Origin: Alphaproteobacteria bacterium
Lineage (GTDB): Bacteria; Pseudomonadota; Alphaproteobacteria; Micropepsales; Micropepsaceae
Assembly (NCBI GenBank): GCA_019242275.1
Contig: JAFAVT010000172.1
Span: forward strand, 1 to 41,295
Reading direction: 5' to 3'
Length of the DNA stretch: 41,295 nucleotides
Shown: positions 1 to 8,881 of the stretch, piece by piece
How positions within the stretch are numbered: position 1 is the stretch's first letter
Layout of the letters: every line of letters begins with the position of its first letter
Program-made: the position numbers and the translations under genes
Notes under the pieces: model-generated
What the model was told of the DNA's origin: nothing
Seen by the model: the letters and a program-made list of their open reading frames with translations, nothing else
Database searches by the model: none

Positions 1-963
1 GATCACCGATAAATTTACGCTGGGCGGCAAAGTCTGCTGGAACTGGGGCAAGACCGCCTTGATGGCGTCTATGGTCTTGTTGGTGTTGGAGCCGGGCTGC
101 CGGGAAATATAGAGAATGATGGCCGGTTTGCCCTTGTACCAACTGCCGGCATAAGGATTGCTCACGCTATCTTGCACATCGGCGACATCGCCCACCCGCA
201 CGGGAGCGCCGCCGCGATAGGTTATTATCTGGCGGCGAAATTCCCCTGCATTGTTGAGCTGGCCATTGGCGTGAATAATTGCCGACTTGGTGCCGCCATT
301 AAGTGCGCCGGTGGCCTGGTTGACATTGGCGCCGGAGATGGCATTGACCAAAGCATCAAAGCCGATATTGCGCGCTGCCAGGGCAGAAGGGTCGGCTTGA
401 ACCCGTACGGCATACTGGGCCGAACCGGCCACTTGGACCTGGGCAACGCCGTCAATGGTGGAAATCTGCCGCGCCAGCAGGGTTTCTGCGTATTCATCCA
501 GCTTAGACCGCTCCAGCGTATCCGAAGTCAGGGCAATGTAGAGGATGGGCAGGTCAGCCGGATTTTGCTTGCGGAAGGTAGGCGGCGAGGGCATCGCCCG
601 CGGCAATTGCCGCGTCGCCGCGCTGATCGCCGTCTGAATGTCCTGGGCAGCGGCATCAATATTGCGGTCCAGGCTGAACTGGATGGTGATGTTCGTGCGG
701 CCTTGGCTCGAGGATGACGTCATCGAGTCAATGCCGTTGATGGTGGAGAATTGATTTTCCAGCGGCGACGCGACGGCGGAGGCCATGGTTTCGGGATCGG
801 CGCCCGGCAGGCCGGCCATCACGGATATGGTGGGAAAGTCAAAATTGGGCAGGTCGGAAACCGGCAACTGGAAGTAACCGAAGATGCCGAAGATGATCAT
901 TGCCGCCATAACCAGCGTGGTCATGACCGGCCGTTCGATGAACCCTTTTGAAATATTGGTCAT
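1..963 (-). CDS. RND efflux transporter permease (AcrB/MdtB-type), N-terminal part, truncated at window edge
   Basis: Minus-strand frame begins ATG at 963 and reads MTNISKGFIERPVMTTLVMAAMIIFGIFGYFQLPVSDLPNFDFPTISVMAGLPGADPETMASAVASPLE..., a typical RND permease N-terminus. Start overlaps the stop of the upstream adaptor gene (TGATG). Confidence 0.93.
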   Translation of the reverse strand, partial: MTNISKGFIERPVMTTLVMAAMIIFGIFGYFQLPVSDLPNFDFPTISVMAGLPGADPETMASAVASPLENQFSTINGIDSMTSSSSQGRTNITIQFSLDRNIDAAAQDIQTAISAATRQLPRAMPSPPTFRKQNPADLPILYIALTSDTLERSKLDEYAETLLARQISTIDGVAQVQVAGSAQYAVRVQADPSALAARNIGFDALVNAISGANVNQATGALNGGTKSAIIHANGQLNNAGEFRRQIITYRGGAPVRVGDVADVQDSVSNPYAGSWYKGKPAIILYISRQPGSNTNKTIDAIKAVLPQFQQTLPPSVNLSVI

Positions 964-2207
964 CAGCCGTCGTTCCGCCCGCCGCCGCTGCGACCACCGC
1001 CGCGGCGCCCGCCACGTCCGCCGCGCCGGCCTTCGCTTGCGCCGCCTTCGCCGCGGCCACCTCTGCCCAGCGAAACCTTGCCGCCCGGCAGCACGCGCAA
1101 CTGGCCTTGGGTGATGACGCGGTCGCCTTCATGGATGTCGCTGGAGATGGCGGCGAACGCGCCGTCATCGAACAAAAGCTTCACCGCATGCTCCTGTGCC
1201 GTCATGTCAGGCGTAACCACATAGACGAACTGGCCGTCCGGTCCGTTGTTCACTGCATCGCACGGCACCACCAGCGCATTGGGCAGGTTGGCAAGCTCGA
1301 CGACGACATCCACCAGCTGACCGGGCACCAGGGCGGCGTCCTGATTGGCGAAGCTGGCGCGCAACTCGATGGTGCCGCTGTTGCCGGCGACTGCGTTGTT
1401 GACGAAATCCACCGGCGCGCTCATGTCGCTGCCGCCGGCATCATGCAGCTTGATCTGAGCGGTAAGACCTCCGGGCATATGAGCCCGTGCCTGAATGCGC
1501 GGCAGATCTGCCTGGGGCAGGGCGAACGACACCTTGATTGGCTGGATCTCGGTAATGTTGACCAAGGCCGAGGCACCCACGCTGGCTGAAGGGGTCACCA
1601 GATTGCCGGGCTGCACCAGGATCGCACCGGTCTTGCCGTTCACCGGCGAGGTGATGCGGGTATATTCCAGATTGAGCCTGGCCGTATCCACCGCAGCCTT
1701 GGCGATGAGATAGGCGGCCTGGGCATCGTCATAGGTCATCTGGGCGATGGCGTTCGAGCCTACCAGATTCTTGTAGCGATTCATCTTGGTTTCGGCTGAA
1801 GCCTGGTTGGCCAGGGCACTGTCCAGCGCCGCCTGATAGGGGCGCGGATCAATCTGGAACAGCAATTGGCCTTTTTTGACGAGCTGGCCTTCCTTGAAAT
1901 AGGCGGCCTGAAGCTGGCCTTGCACCCGCGCCGTCACTTGAACGTTGGAGTTGGCTACCACCGTGCCGATGGTGCGCTCCACCACCGCCATGTCGCGACG
2001 CTCGACCCGGGCCACCCGCACCGGCGCGGCCGCATCGCGGCGCGGTCCGGTTACCCGGGGCGCACTTTCATGGGTAAAATACCAGTAGCCGCCCAGCAGC
2101 AAAGCAAGGGCGGCGCCGCCAAACGTCAGGCTGCGCCAAGAACGACGGGCCGGCTCAGGGGCGCGCGCCACCAGTTTGTCTTGCGGCCGGGGAGACTGAG
2201 AACTCAT
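963..2207 (-). CDS. RND efflux periplasmic adaptor subunit (MdtA/AcrA-like) with a Gly/Arg-rich C-terminal tail
   Basis: ORF with N-terminal TM and HlyD/AcrA lipoyl and barrel motifs (VTARVQGQLQAAYFKEGQLVKKGQLLFQIDPRPYQAAL); directly upstream of the RND permease. Confidence 0.93.
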   Translation of the reverse strand: MSSQSPRPQDKLVARAPEPARRSWRSLTFGGAALALLLGGYWYFTHESAPRVTGPRRDAAAPVRVARVERRDMAVVERTIGTVVANSNVQVTARVQGQLQAAYFKEGQLVKKGQLLFQIDPRPYQAALDSALANQASAETKMNRYKNLVGSNAIAQMTYDDAQAAYLIAKAAVDTARLNLEYTRITSPVNGKTGAILVQPGNLVTPSASVGASALVNITEIQPIKVSFALPQADLPRIQARAHMPGGLTAQIKLHDAGGSDMSAPVDFVNNAVAGNSGTIELRASFANQDAALVPGQLVDVVVELANLPNALVVPCDAVNNGPDGQFVYVVTPDMTAQEHAVKLLFDDGAFAAISSDIHEGDRVITQGQLRVLPGGKVSLGRGGRGEGGASEGRRGGRGGRRGGGRSGGGRNDG

Positions 2208-2513
2208 GGCGACCTGCGAAAGCCTTCTGCTGCTGTCGTTTGCACTGTGACGGACGGCGTGGTGGCAAGAAACCGCGCCGGGTACAAGGCCGGGTGCGGA
2301 AATGCCGCGTTTGTCTTCTGTCCCTGACGCAAAAAACCCAATGGGCAGCGGCTCTTAGTCCGCCCCTGGGGCAATCTTAGACAAAAAGTTTCTCACAATT
2401 GTCTCGGTTTTGCGGCCGGTGCGCGTTGGTTCCGTTTGCTCCCCGTCCTTCACCATGGCTATAAGCCCCCGCTTTTCCACCATTTCTTTGATTCCGAGAG
2501 TTCCCAACCGGTC

Positions 2514-4337
2514 ATGGATATTCGCAACATCGCCATCATCGCCCATGTTGACCATGGCAAGACCACCTTGGTGGACCAGTTGCTGAAACAGTCCGGCTCG
2601 GTGCGCGAGAACCAGCAAATGGCGGAGCGCGCGATGGACTCCAACGATCAGGAGCGGGAGCGCGGCATCACCATCCTGGCCAAGTGCACCAGCGTGGAAT
2701 GGAATGGGGTGCGCATCAACACGGTGGACACCCCCGGTCACGCCGATTTCGGCGGCGAGGTGGAGCGCATTCTCTCCATGGTGGATGGGGTGGTTCTGCT
2801 GGTGGACGCCGCCGAAAGTGTCATGCCGCAGACCAAGTTCGTGCTTTCCAAGGCGTTGAAGCTGGGCCTCAAACCCATCGTGGTGATCAACAAAATTGAT
2901 CGCAGCGATGCCCAGCCCAAGGAAACGCTGGAATCCATCTTCGACCTTTTCCTGTCGCTGGAAGCCAATGACGATCAGCTCGACTTCCATCATCTCTATG
3001 CTTCGGGCCGCAACGGCTGGGCGGTTGACGAACTGGAGGACGAGCGCAAGGACCTGACGCCGCTGTTCCGCCGCATCGTGGAGGATGTGCCGCCGCCCAA
3101 GCCGCAGAAATTCGCCGGCGACGAGCATCCTTTCAAGATGTTGGTGACGACGCTGGAGGCGGACAATTTCCTGGGCCGCATCCTCACCGGCCGCATTGAA
3201 TCCGGCGTTATCACCACCAATCGCAACATCAAGGTGCTGTCCCGCACCGGCGAAGTGATCGAAAAAGCGCGCGTCACCAAGCTGCTGGCCTTCCGGGGTT
3301 TACAGCGTGTGCCGGTGGAGCGGGCTGAAGCCGGCGACATCGTCGCCATCGCGGGGCTCGAAACGGCCACAGTTGCCGACACGCTTTGCGATCTGACGGT
3401 GGAAGAGGCAATTCCCGCTCATCCCATTGATCCGCCCACCCTGGCCATGACCCTGGCGGTCAATGACAGCCCCCTGGCGGGCCGCGAAGGAGACAAGGTG
3501 CAATCCCGCGTCATCCGAGACCGGCTGTTTCGTGAGGCCGAAGGAAATGTTGCGCTGAAGGTGCGCGAAACCGGCGACGGCGCTTTTGAAGTAGCGGGAC
3601 GGGGCGAATTGCAGTTGGGCGTATTAATCGAATCCATGCGCCGCGAAGGCTTCGAACTTTCCATCAGCCGGCCGCGGGTTTTGTTCAAGACTGAGAATGG
3701 CGAAAAGCTGGAACCGATCGAGGAAGTGACGGTGGACGTGGACGATGCCTATACCGGCACCGTGATTGAGAAAATTTCCCAGCGCAAGGGCGAGATGACC
3801 GACATGCGCCCCACCGGCGCCGGCAAGACCCGCATCGTCTTTCATGCCCCGGCCCGCGGCCTGATCGGCTATCACGGCGAATTTCTTACCGATACCCGCG
3901 GCACCGGCGTGATGAACCGCATGTTCCTCACCTATGCGCCGCACAAGGGCGCGGTGGGCGGCCGCGTCAACGGCGTCTTGATCTCCACCGAGGACGGGGA
4001 GGCGGTGGCCTATGGCCTCTGGTACCTGGAAGAGCGCGGCAAGTTGTTTGTGACGCCCGGCACGCGCGTCTATCAGGGCATGATCATCGGCCAGAATGCC
4101 AAGGACAACGACCTGGATGTCAATCCCACCAAGGCCAAGCAGCTCACCAATATCCGCACGACTTCCAAGGACGAGGCGGTGCGCCTCACGCCCATTGTGC
4201 CGATGACGCTGGAACAGGCGATGGCCTATATCGAGGATGACGAACTTGTGGAGGTGACGCCGCAGAATATCCGCCTGCGCAAGCGCGAACTGCTGCCCCA
4301 TTTGCGCAAGCGCGCCAAACAGGCGGCCGAGGTGTGA
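2514..4337 (+). CDS. typA: Ribosome-associated translational GTPase TypA/BipA
   Basis: [28 protein letters not shown] (G1), RGITI (G2), [16 protein letters not shown] (G3), NKID (G4); full-length C-terminal TypA region. ATG at 2514 preferred over the upstream ORF start at 2436. Confidence 0.97.
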   Translation: MDIRNIAIIAHVDHGKTTLVDQLLKQSGSVRENQQMAERAMDSNDQERERGITILAKCTSVEWNGVRINTVDTPGHADFGGEVERILSMVDGVVLLVDAAESVMPQTKFVLSKALKLGLKPIVVINKIDRSDAQPKETLESIFDLFLSLEANDDQLDFHHLYASGRNGWAVDELEDERKDLTPLFRRIVEDVPPPKPQKFAGDEHPFKMLVTTLEADNFLGRILTGRIESGVITTNRNIKVLSRTGEVIEKARVTKLLAFRGLQRVPVERAEAGDIVAIAGLETATVADTLCDLTVEEAIPAHPIDPPTLAMTLAVNDSPLAGREGDKVQSRVIRDRLFREAEGNVALKVRETGDGAFEVAGRGELQLGVLIESMRREGFELSISRPRVLFKTENGEKLEPIEEVTVDVDDAYTGTVIEKISQRKGEMTDMRPTGAGKTRIVFHAPARGLIGYHGEFLTDTRGTGVMNRMFLTYAPHKGAVGGRVNGVLISTEDGEAVAYGLWYLEERGKLFVTPGTRVYQGMIIGQNAKDNDLDVNPTKAKQLTNIRTTSKDEAVRLTPIVPMTLEQAMAYIEDDELVEVTPQNIRLRKRELLPHLRKRAKQAAEV

Positions 4338-4353
4338 GGCTTCTGGCGACGCC

Positions 4354-4614
4354 ATGAGCCCGAACCTTGTTTCTGCCCTGGGTGCCACCGCCGCACTCTG
4401 CACCACCGGCGCTTATCTGCCGCAATTGATCCGGGCCTGGCGCACGCGCTCCACCCGCGACATTTCCTTGCCGATGTTTTCCTTGATGGTGTTCGGCAAC
4501 GGTCTCTGGCTGGTCTATGGGCTTTTGATCGGCGATGGACCGCTGATTGCCGCCAATGCCGTTAGTGTCTCTTTCACCGCCTCCATCCTTTATCTGAAGC
4601 TGCGTCACGGCTAG
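4354..4614 (+). CDS. SemiSWEET-family sugar transporter (PQ-loop/MtN3 repeat)
   Basis: 86 aa, three TM segments, motif TTGAYLPQLIRAWRTRSTRDISLPMF. Confidence 0.88.
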   Translation: MSPNLVSALGATAALCTTGAYLPQLIRAWRTRSTRDISLPMFSLMVFGNGLWLVYGLLIGDGPLIAANAVSVSFTASILYLKLRHG

Positions 4615-4623
4615 GGTCCGCCC

Positions 4624-5415
4624 ATGACCGTGGATGACGCCACCATTGCCTTCGCCAACCGCCTGGCCGATGCCTCCGGCGCCGCGATCCGGCCCTATTT
4701 CCGTCAGCGCATCGAGGTAACTAGCAAAGAGCGCGAGGGTCACAAATTCGATCCTGTTACGGAGGCGGACAAGGGCGGTGAGCGAGTCATTCGCGCTATC
4801 CTCGGCGCCGAACGACCGGATGACGCCATCCTCGGTGAGGAATATGGCGAGAAGGCCGGCACTTCCGGCTGGCGCTGGGTGCTGGACCCAGTGGATGGCA
4901 CCCGCTCTTTCATCACCGGCCGTCATGAGTGGGGCTCGCTGATTGCGCTGGAGAAAAATGACGTGCCGGTGCTGGGAATTCTCGACCAGCCGGTGCTGGG
5001 TGAACGCTTTATCGGTGTGAACGGCAAGGCCGAACTGCACCAGGCAGGCCGGCGCACGCCGCTCAGGGTGCGCGAATGTCCCGATATGGCCGAAGCCGTG
5101 CTCTGCTCTACCGATCCGTCCGCCTACATGAACCAATCGCAGCAGGCCGCCTTCTCGTTGGCGAAGAGCAGGGTTCGTCTGACCCGCTATCTCGGAGACT
5201 GTTACATCTTCGCCATGCTGGCGATGGGCTTCATTGATATTGTCGCGGAGGGGCCCCTCTCGCGCTGGGATATTGCTGCGCTGATTCCTCTGGTCGAAGG
5301 TGCGGGCGGCGTCATCAGCAACTGGAAGGGCGAGCCTTGGCGCGAGGGCGATGCCGTGCTGGCCTGCGGCGATCGGCGCATACATAAGCAAACGGTGAAG
5401 CTCCTCGCCGGCTGA
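4624..5415 (+). CDS. hisN: Inositol-monophosphatase-family phosphatase, likely histidinol-phosphatase (HisN type)
   Basis: Motifs DPVTEADKGGERVIRAIL, GEEYG, WVLDPVDGTRSFITG and WDIAALIPLVEGAGG. Confidence 0.85.
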   Translation: MTVDDATIAFANRLADASGAAIRPYFRQRIEVTSKEREGHKFDPVTEADKGGERVIRAILGAERPDDAILGEEYGEKAGTSGWRWVLDPVDGTRSFITGRHEWGSLIALEKNDVPVLGILDQPVLGERFIGVNGKAELHQAGRRTPLRVRECPDMAEAVLCSTDPSAYMNQSQQAAFSLAKSRVRLTRYLGDCYIFAMLAMGFIDIVAEGPLSRWDIAALIPLVEGAGGVISNWKGEPWREGDAVLACGDRRIHKQTVKLLAG

Positions 5416-5526
5416 GAAGGGCGGAGTTACCATCCGTCATTTTTCCATCGCGTTGCCACGATTGCGCCGCAAAGGACCACCAAAGCCCATAAAACCTGCC
5501 TTAATTTGCCTTTGTTTGCAGTCGGC

Positions 5527-5551
5527 GGAACCCGCCATGTGACCCTACGTT
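5527..5551 (+). promoter_or_regulatory. Candidate EcfG/SigT-type general-stress promoter (GGAAC-N16-CGTT)
   Basis: GGAAC at 5527-5531, 16-nt spacer, CGTT at 5548-5551; 38 nt upstream of the ATG at 5590. Exact match to the alphaproteobacterial EcfG consensus. Confidence 0.6.
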
Positions 5552-5589
5552 CAACTCCTGCAGCCTTTTCTGATTAAGCAGGAGAAACC

Positions 5590-6327
5590 ATGAGCGATCT
5601 ACGCGATTTCACGCCCTCGCAAAACGACGGCGCGCCGCGCTTTGTCGATTCCCCTTCCGTTATCAATGAACCGATCCGCGAAAATGTTATGATCGTTGAT
5701 GATGGCGGCCTTGGTAATTACCACATCAACAACGAAGCCGAAGAACAGGGCACAGGCCGAAGCAAGCTGTTTGCCGGCCTGGCCGTGGCGGTGGTGGTCG
5801 GCATCGGTGCGGCTTACGGCATCAGTCAATACATGAAGGATCAGCCGGTGGTGGCCGACAAGAATTTGCCGGAGCCTTCGGCGCCGTCGAAGACAGCGGC
5901 AATGACACCTCCGGCGCCGGTTGCGGCGCAGGAGGTCGCCCCGTCGGCCACCACACCGGCCCCGACCGCCGCGGCGCCCATTGCGCCAGATGTGGTCAAA
6001 CCGGCACCGGTGACCAAACAGGCCAGTATAAGCAATGCTCCGAAAGTGATGCCGGCGCCGAAGTCCGCCTCCACCACGGCGAGCAATATGCCGGCAATGA
6101 CTCCGGCACCGGTTGAGCAGGCTGCGCCTCAGGCGCCCGCACCCGTCGAGAACCAAGCCTCGAACGTGCCCGAACCTGTAAGCCCGACACCGCCCGCTTC
6201 GGTTCAGGCCGGCAATCCGCCTCTGAACCAGCAATCGGCATCGCCGGATGAAGCTCTGCCGCCGCCGGCCGCTGCCCAGCCGGCCCCCGCTCCGTCCGTT
6301 CCGCCTGATCAGGCTCAGCCGCAATAA
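5590..6327 (+). CDS. Hypothetical membrane-anchored Pro/Ala-rich protein
   Basis: Good SD (AGGAG) upstream of ATG; one TM (LFAGLAVAVVVGIGAAYGISQYM) followed by a roughly 150-aa Pro/Ala/Gln-rich region. Confidence 0.8.
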   Translation: MSDLRDFTPSQNDGAPRFVDSPSVINEPIRENVMIVDDGGLGNYHINNEAEEQGTGRSKLFAGLAVAVVVGIGAAYGISQYMKDQPVVADKNLPEPSAPSKTAAMTPPAPVAAQEVAPSATTPAPTAAAPIAPDVVKPAPVTKQASISNAPKVMPAPKSASTTASNMPAMTPAPVEQAAPQAPAPVENQASNVPEPVSPTPPASVQAGNPPLNQQSASPDEALPPPAAAQPAPAPSVPPDQAQPQ

Positions 6328-6361
6328 GGATTGCGGGCCTTCCAGGCTCGCAAGGCTGCCG

Positions 6362-6392
6362 TGCCCCGGCTTCTCTTTGAGAGGCCGGGGCA
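6362..6392. terminator. Bidirectional hairpin terminator between convergent genes
   Basis: TGCCCCGGCTTCTC-TTT-GAGAGGCCGGGGCA stem-loop between the stop at 6327 (+) and the stop at 6413 (-). Confidence 0.6.
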
Positions 6393-6412
6393 TGGTATTT
6401 TGAACAGTGTCT

Positions 6413-7405
6413 TCAGGAATTCATGAAGGCATCAAACGCTGCCCACCATTGGGCACGGAAAGCATCCCGCTCCATCAGCATTTCGTGGCCGGCAGCGGCG
6501 ATCTCGACATAGCGGGCGTTGGGCATGCGGGCAGCGAAGGCCCTGGTTTCCGGGGTCAGCACAATCCGGTCGGCGCCGGCGCCTATCACCAGCAATGGGG
6601 TAGTGATGCGGCAAGCCTCAGTCTTCAACCACGCCATAGAGCGCATCGCCGCCGCCAGCCAGGCCCAGGTCGCCCCGGCGAGCCTCAGGTTCGGATGGTC
6701 ACGCAAAATCCTCTGGGTGCGCTCGAAGCGCACAGGGTCGGATGTCACCATCTGCTGCGCGAAGCTCATGCGGTGAGGATCGCGCCCTTCCATCCCCCAG
6801 ACCCAGGCCGGCCCACGCCCGATCCTGTTCTGCAACGCTGTTACCAGCCGCACCAGCCAGACGGCATTGCCGCGGAATGATACCGCTACCATCGGGGCCG
6901 TCAGCACGGCTTTGGCGAAAGCACCGGGGTTCCTCGCCAAGGCGCGCAAAAGATTCTGGGCGCCCATGGAATGGGCGAGAGCAACGGGGCGTGCGTCGCC
7001 CATCGGGGCCACGACTTCTCGCATGAAAGCGGCCAGATCGGCATCATATTCGGCGAAGTCCTGGACATAGCTCTTGCGGCTGTCATCCGTGAGCAGCCGG
7101 TCCGAGCCGCCCTGGCCGCGCCAGTCCATGGTGGCGACAGCAAAGCCGCGGCGGCGCAGTTCATCAATCACCTCGAAATATTTCTCGATGAATTCGGTCT
7201 GGCCGTTCAGCAGCACGCAGAGGCCACGGAAGGAAACCGCCGGATCTGCTTCAAAACGGGCAGCCCGCAGCCGGGCGCCAGGAGCTTGGAAAAACAGGGG
7301 TTCGAAAGCTTGCTCTGCCGCCCGCATAAGCACCGGTTTTAGGGCGCATTTGCCCATTTTCAAGGGGTTGAACCTGGTTCCGGCGCGCCTATTTCCTGAA
7401 AACAC
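6413..7405 (-). CDS. Alpha/beta-fold hydrolase, lysophospholipase-like (serine aminopeptidase S33 type)
   Basis: Nucleophile elbow AHSMGA, acid ADRIVLTPE and histidine AAGHEML intact. Translation start uncertain: an internal Met (MGKCALKPV or MRAAEQ) is likelier than 7405. Confidence 0.85.
   Translation of the reverse strand: MFSGNRRAGTRFNPLKMGKCALKPVLMRAAEQAFEPLFFQAPGARLRAARFEADPAVSFRGLCVLLNGQTEFIEKYFEVIDELRRRGFAVATMDWRGQGGSDRLLTDDSRKSYVQDFAEYDADLAAFMREVVAPMGDARPVALAHSMGAQNLLRALARNPGAFAKAVLTAPMVAVSFRGNAVWLVRLVTALQNRIGRGPAWVWGMEGRDPHRMSFAQQMVTSDPVRFERTQRILRDHPNLRLAGATWAWLAAAMRSMAWLKTEACRITTPLLVIGAGADRIVLTPETRAFAARMPNARYVEIAAAGHEMLMERDAFRAQWWAAFDAFMNS
7368..7394 (+). promoter_or_regulatory. 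Possible heat-shock (RpoH-like) promoter for hsp20
   Basis: TTGAAC (7368-7373), 15-nt spacer, CTATTT (7389-7394), about 65 nt upstream of the Hsp20 ATG. Consensus match is only partial. Confidence 0.35.
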
Positions 7406-7458
7406 CGGCCGCCCTCATGGGGTCGGTTCCAATTCAACGCTTTTTAGGAGGTTGACCC

Positions 7459-7899
7459 ATGCGTTACGACTATTCCCCCTTTTTCCGTACCACTGTCGGC
7501 TTTGACCGATTGCTGAATCTGCTCGAGACCGCCGAAGGCACTCCGGGCTATCCCCCCTACAACATTGAGCGCAGCGACGAGAACCATTATCGCATCACCG
7601 TCGCCGTGGCCGGCTTTGCCGAGAAGGACCTCGGCGTGGAAGTGAAGGACAATGTCCTCACCGTCACCGGCAAGCGCGAGGAAAGCGACAAGCCCTCTTA
7701 TCTCCATCAGGGCATTGCCGGCCGCGCCTTCGAGCGCCAGTTCCAGCTTGCCGAGCATGTGGTGGTCGGAAGCGCCCGCCTGGAAAACGGCCTGCTTCAC
7801 ATAGACCTGGAACGTATCGTGCCGGAAGAGAAGAAGGCCCGCCGCATCCAGATCAATGCGCCGGAACTGAAGACCATCGAAGGTCAGAAAGCGGCCTAA
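7459..7899 (+). CDS. Small heat-shock protein, Hsp20/IbpA family
   Basis: MRYDYSPFFRTTVGFDRLLNLLE...PPYNIERSDENHYRITVAVAGFAEKDLGVEVKDNVLTVTGKRE: canonical class A sHsp; strong SD AGGAGG. Confidence 0.96.
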   Translation: MRYDYSPFFRTTVGFDRLLNLLETAEGTPGYPPYNIERSDENHYRITVAVAGFAEKDLGVEVKDNVLTVTGKREESDKPSYLHQGIAGRAFERQFQLAEHVVVGSARLENGLLHIDLERIVPEEKKARRIQINAPELKTIEGQKAA

Positions 7900-7926
7900 G
7901 CGCGCTGGCTTAACCAAAATCGGAAA

Positions 7927-7957
7927 GGCAGGGCGCCGAAAGGTGCCCTGCCTTTTT
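7927..7957 (+). terminator. Rho-independent terminator after hsp20
   Basis: GGCAGGGCGCC-GAAA-GGTGCCCTGCC followed by TTTTT. Confidence 0.9.
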
Positions 7958-8008
7958 CTTGTGCTTCCTTCGCATTAAGCTTGATAGGCTTATTCGCAAG
8001 GAAAATTC

Positions 8009-8881
8009 TTGGCCTTCTGGCAATCGCAACCGCCCGGCAAAGGCGCTCTCACCGACATTGAATCGGTGCGTGACCGCTACGAGGCGTCGTTCGCCCGATT
8101 CGGCACCCCGTCGTCGGTGGCGGTGGTGCCCGGAAGTCTGGGGCCCATATCCGGAGAATGGCACAAGGCGCAGGACGAGTTTCGCGCCATGCTCTACTTC
8201 CATGGCGGCGGCTATGTCGCCGGCTCGCCCGAAAGCCATCGCGGCCTGGTAGCCAAGCTGGTGCAAGCCAGTGGCGTTGCTGCCTTTGTGCCGCGCTACC
8301 GCCTGGCCCCGGAAAATCCGTTTCCTGCGGCAGTGCGCGACGGTCTGGATGCCTATCGTGCCCTGATCGCCCATGGGGTGCCGTCCGGCTCCATCCTGCT
8401 GGCGGGTGACGAAGCCGGCGGCGGCCTTGCCTTCGCCGTGGCCTTGGCAGCCCGCAACGCCAATCTGGAACGGCCGGCCGGCGTGGCGGCGCTGTCGCCC
8501 TGGGCCGATTTGGCGCTCTCGGGCCAGGCCATTTTTTCCAACCGTGCCGCCGACATCCAGCTCAACTGGGATCAGCTTTTCCTGGCGGCGCGCAGCTACC
8601 TCAAGAAATCCAACCCCTGCGATATCTATGCTTCACCCGCTTTTGCCGGCCTTAAGGATTTTGCGCCCGTGATGGTTCATGCCGGGGCGCAGGAAATATT
8701 GCGCGATGACGCGTCCAAACTGGGCGACCGCGCCGCCGAGGCGGGCGTGCCGGTGAGCGTGGAAATCTATGACAGCATGGGCCATCTTTTTCAGGCGGAT
8801 GCCAAATTGAACGAGGCGAAAGTCTCGCTGGCACGCCTGGGGCAGTTCATCCGCAGTAGAACGGCTGTGCTGGCTGCTTAG
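8009..8881 (+). CDS. Alpha/beta hydrolase of the hormone-sensitive-lipase (HGG motif) family, probably catalytically inactive
   Basis: HSL-type oxyanion motif LYFHGGGYVAGSP and YRLAPENPFPAAVRD present, but the elbow reads GDEAGGG instead of GDSAGGG. Confidence 0.85.
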   Translation: MAFWQSQPPGKGALTDIESVRDRYEASFARFGTPSSVAVVPGSLGPISGEWHKAQDEFRAMLYFHGGGYVAGSPESHRGLVAKLVQASGVAAFVPRYRLAPENPFPAAVRDGLDAYRALIAHGVPSGSILLAGDEAGGGLAFAVALAARNANLERPAGVAALSPWADLALSGQAIFSNRAADIQLNWDQLFLAARSYLKKSNPCDIYASPAFAGLKDFAPVMVHAGAQEILRDDASKLGDRAAEAGVPVSVEIYDSMGHLFQADAKLNEAKVSLARLGQFIRSRTAVLAA

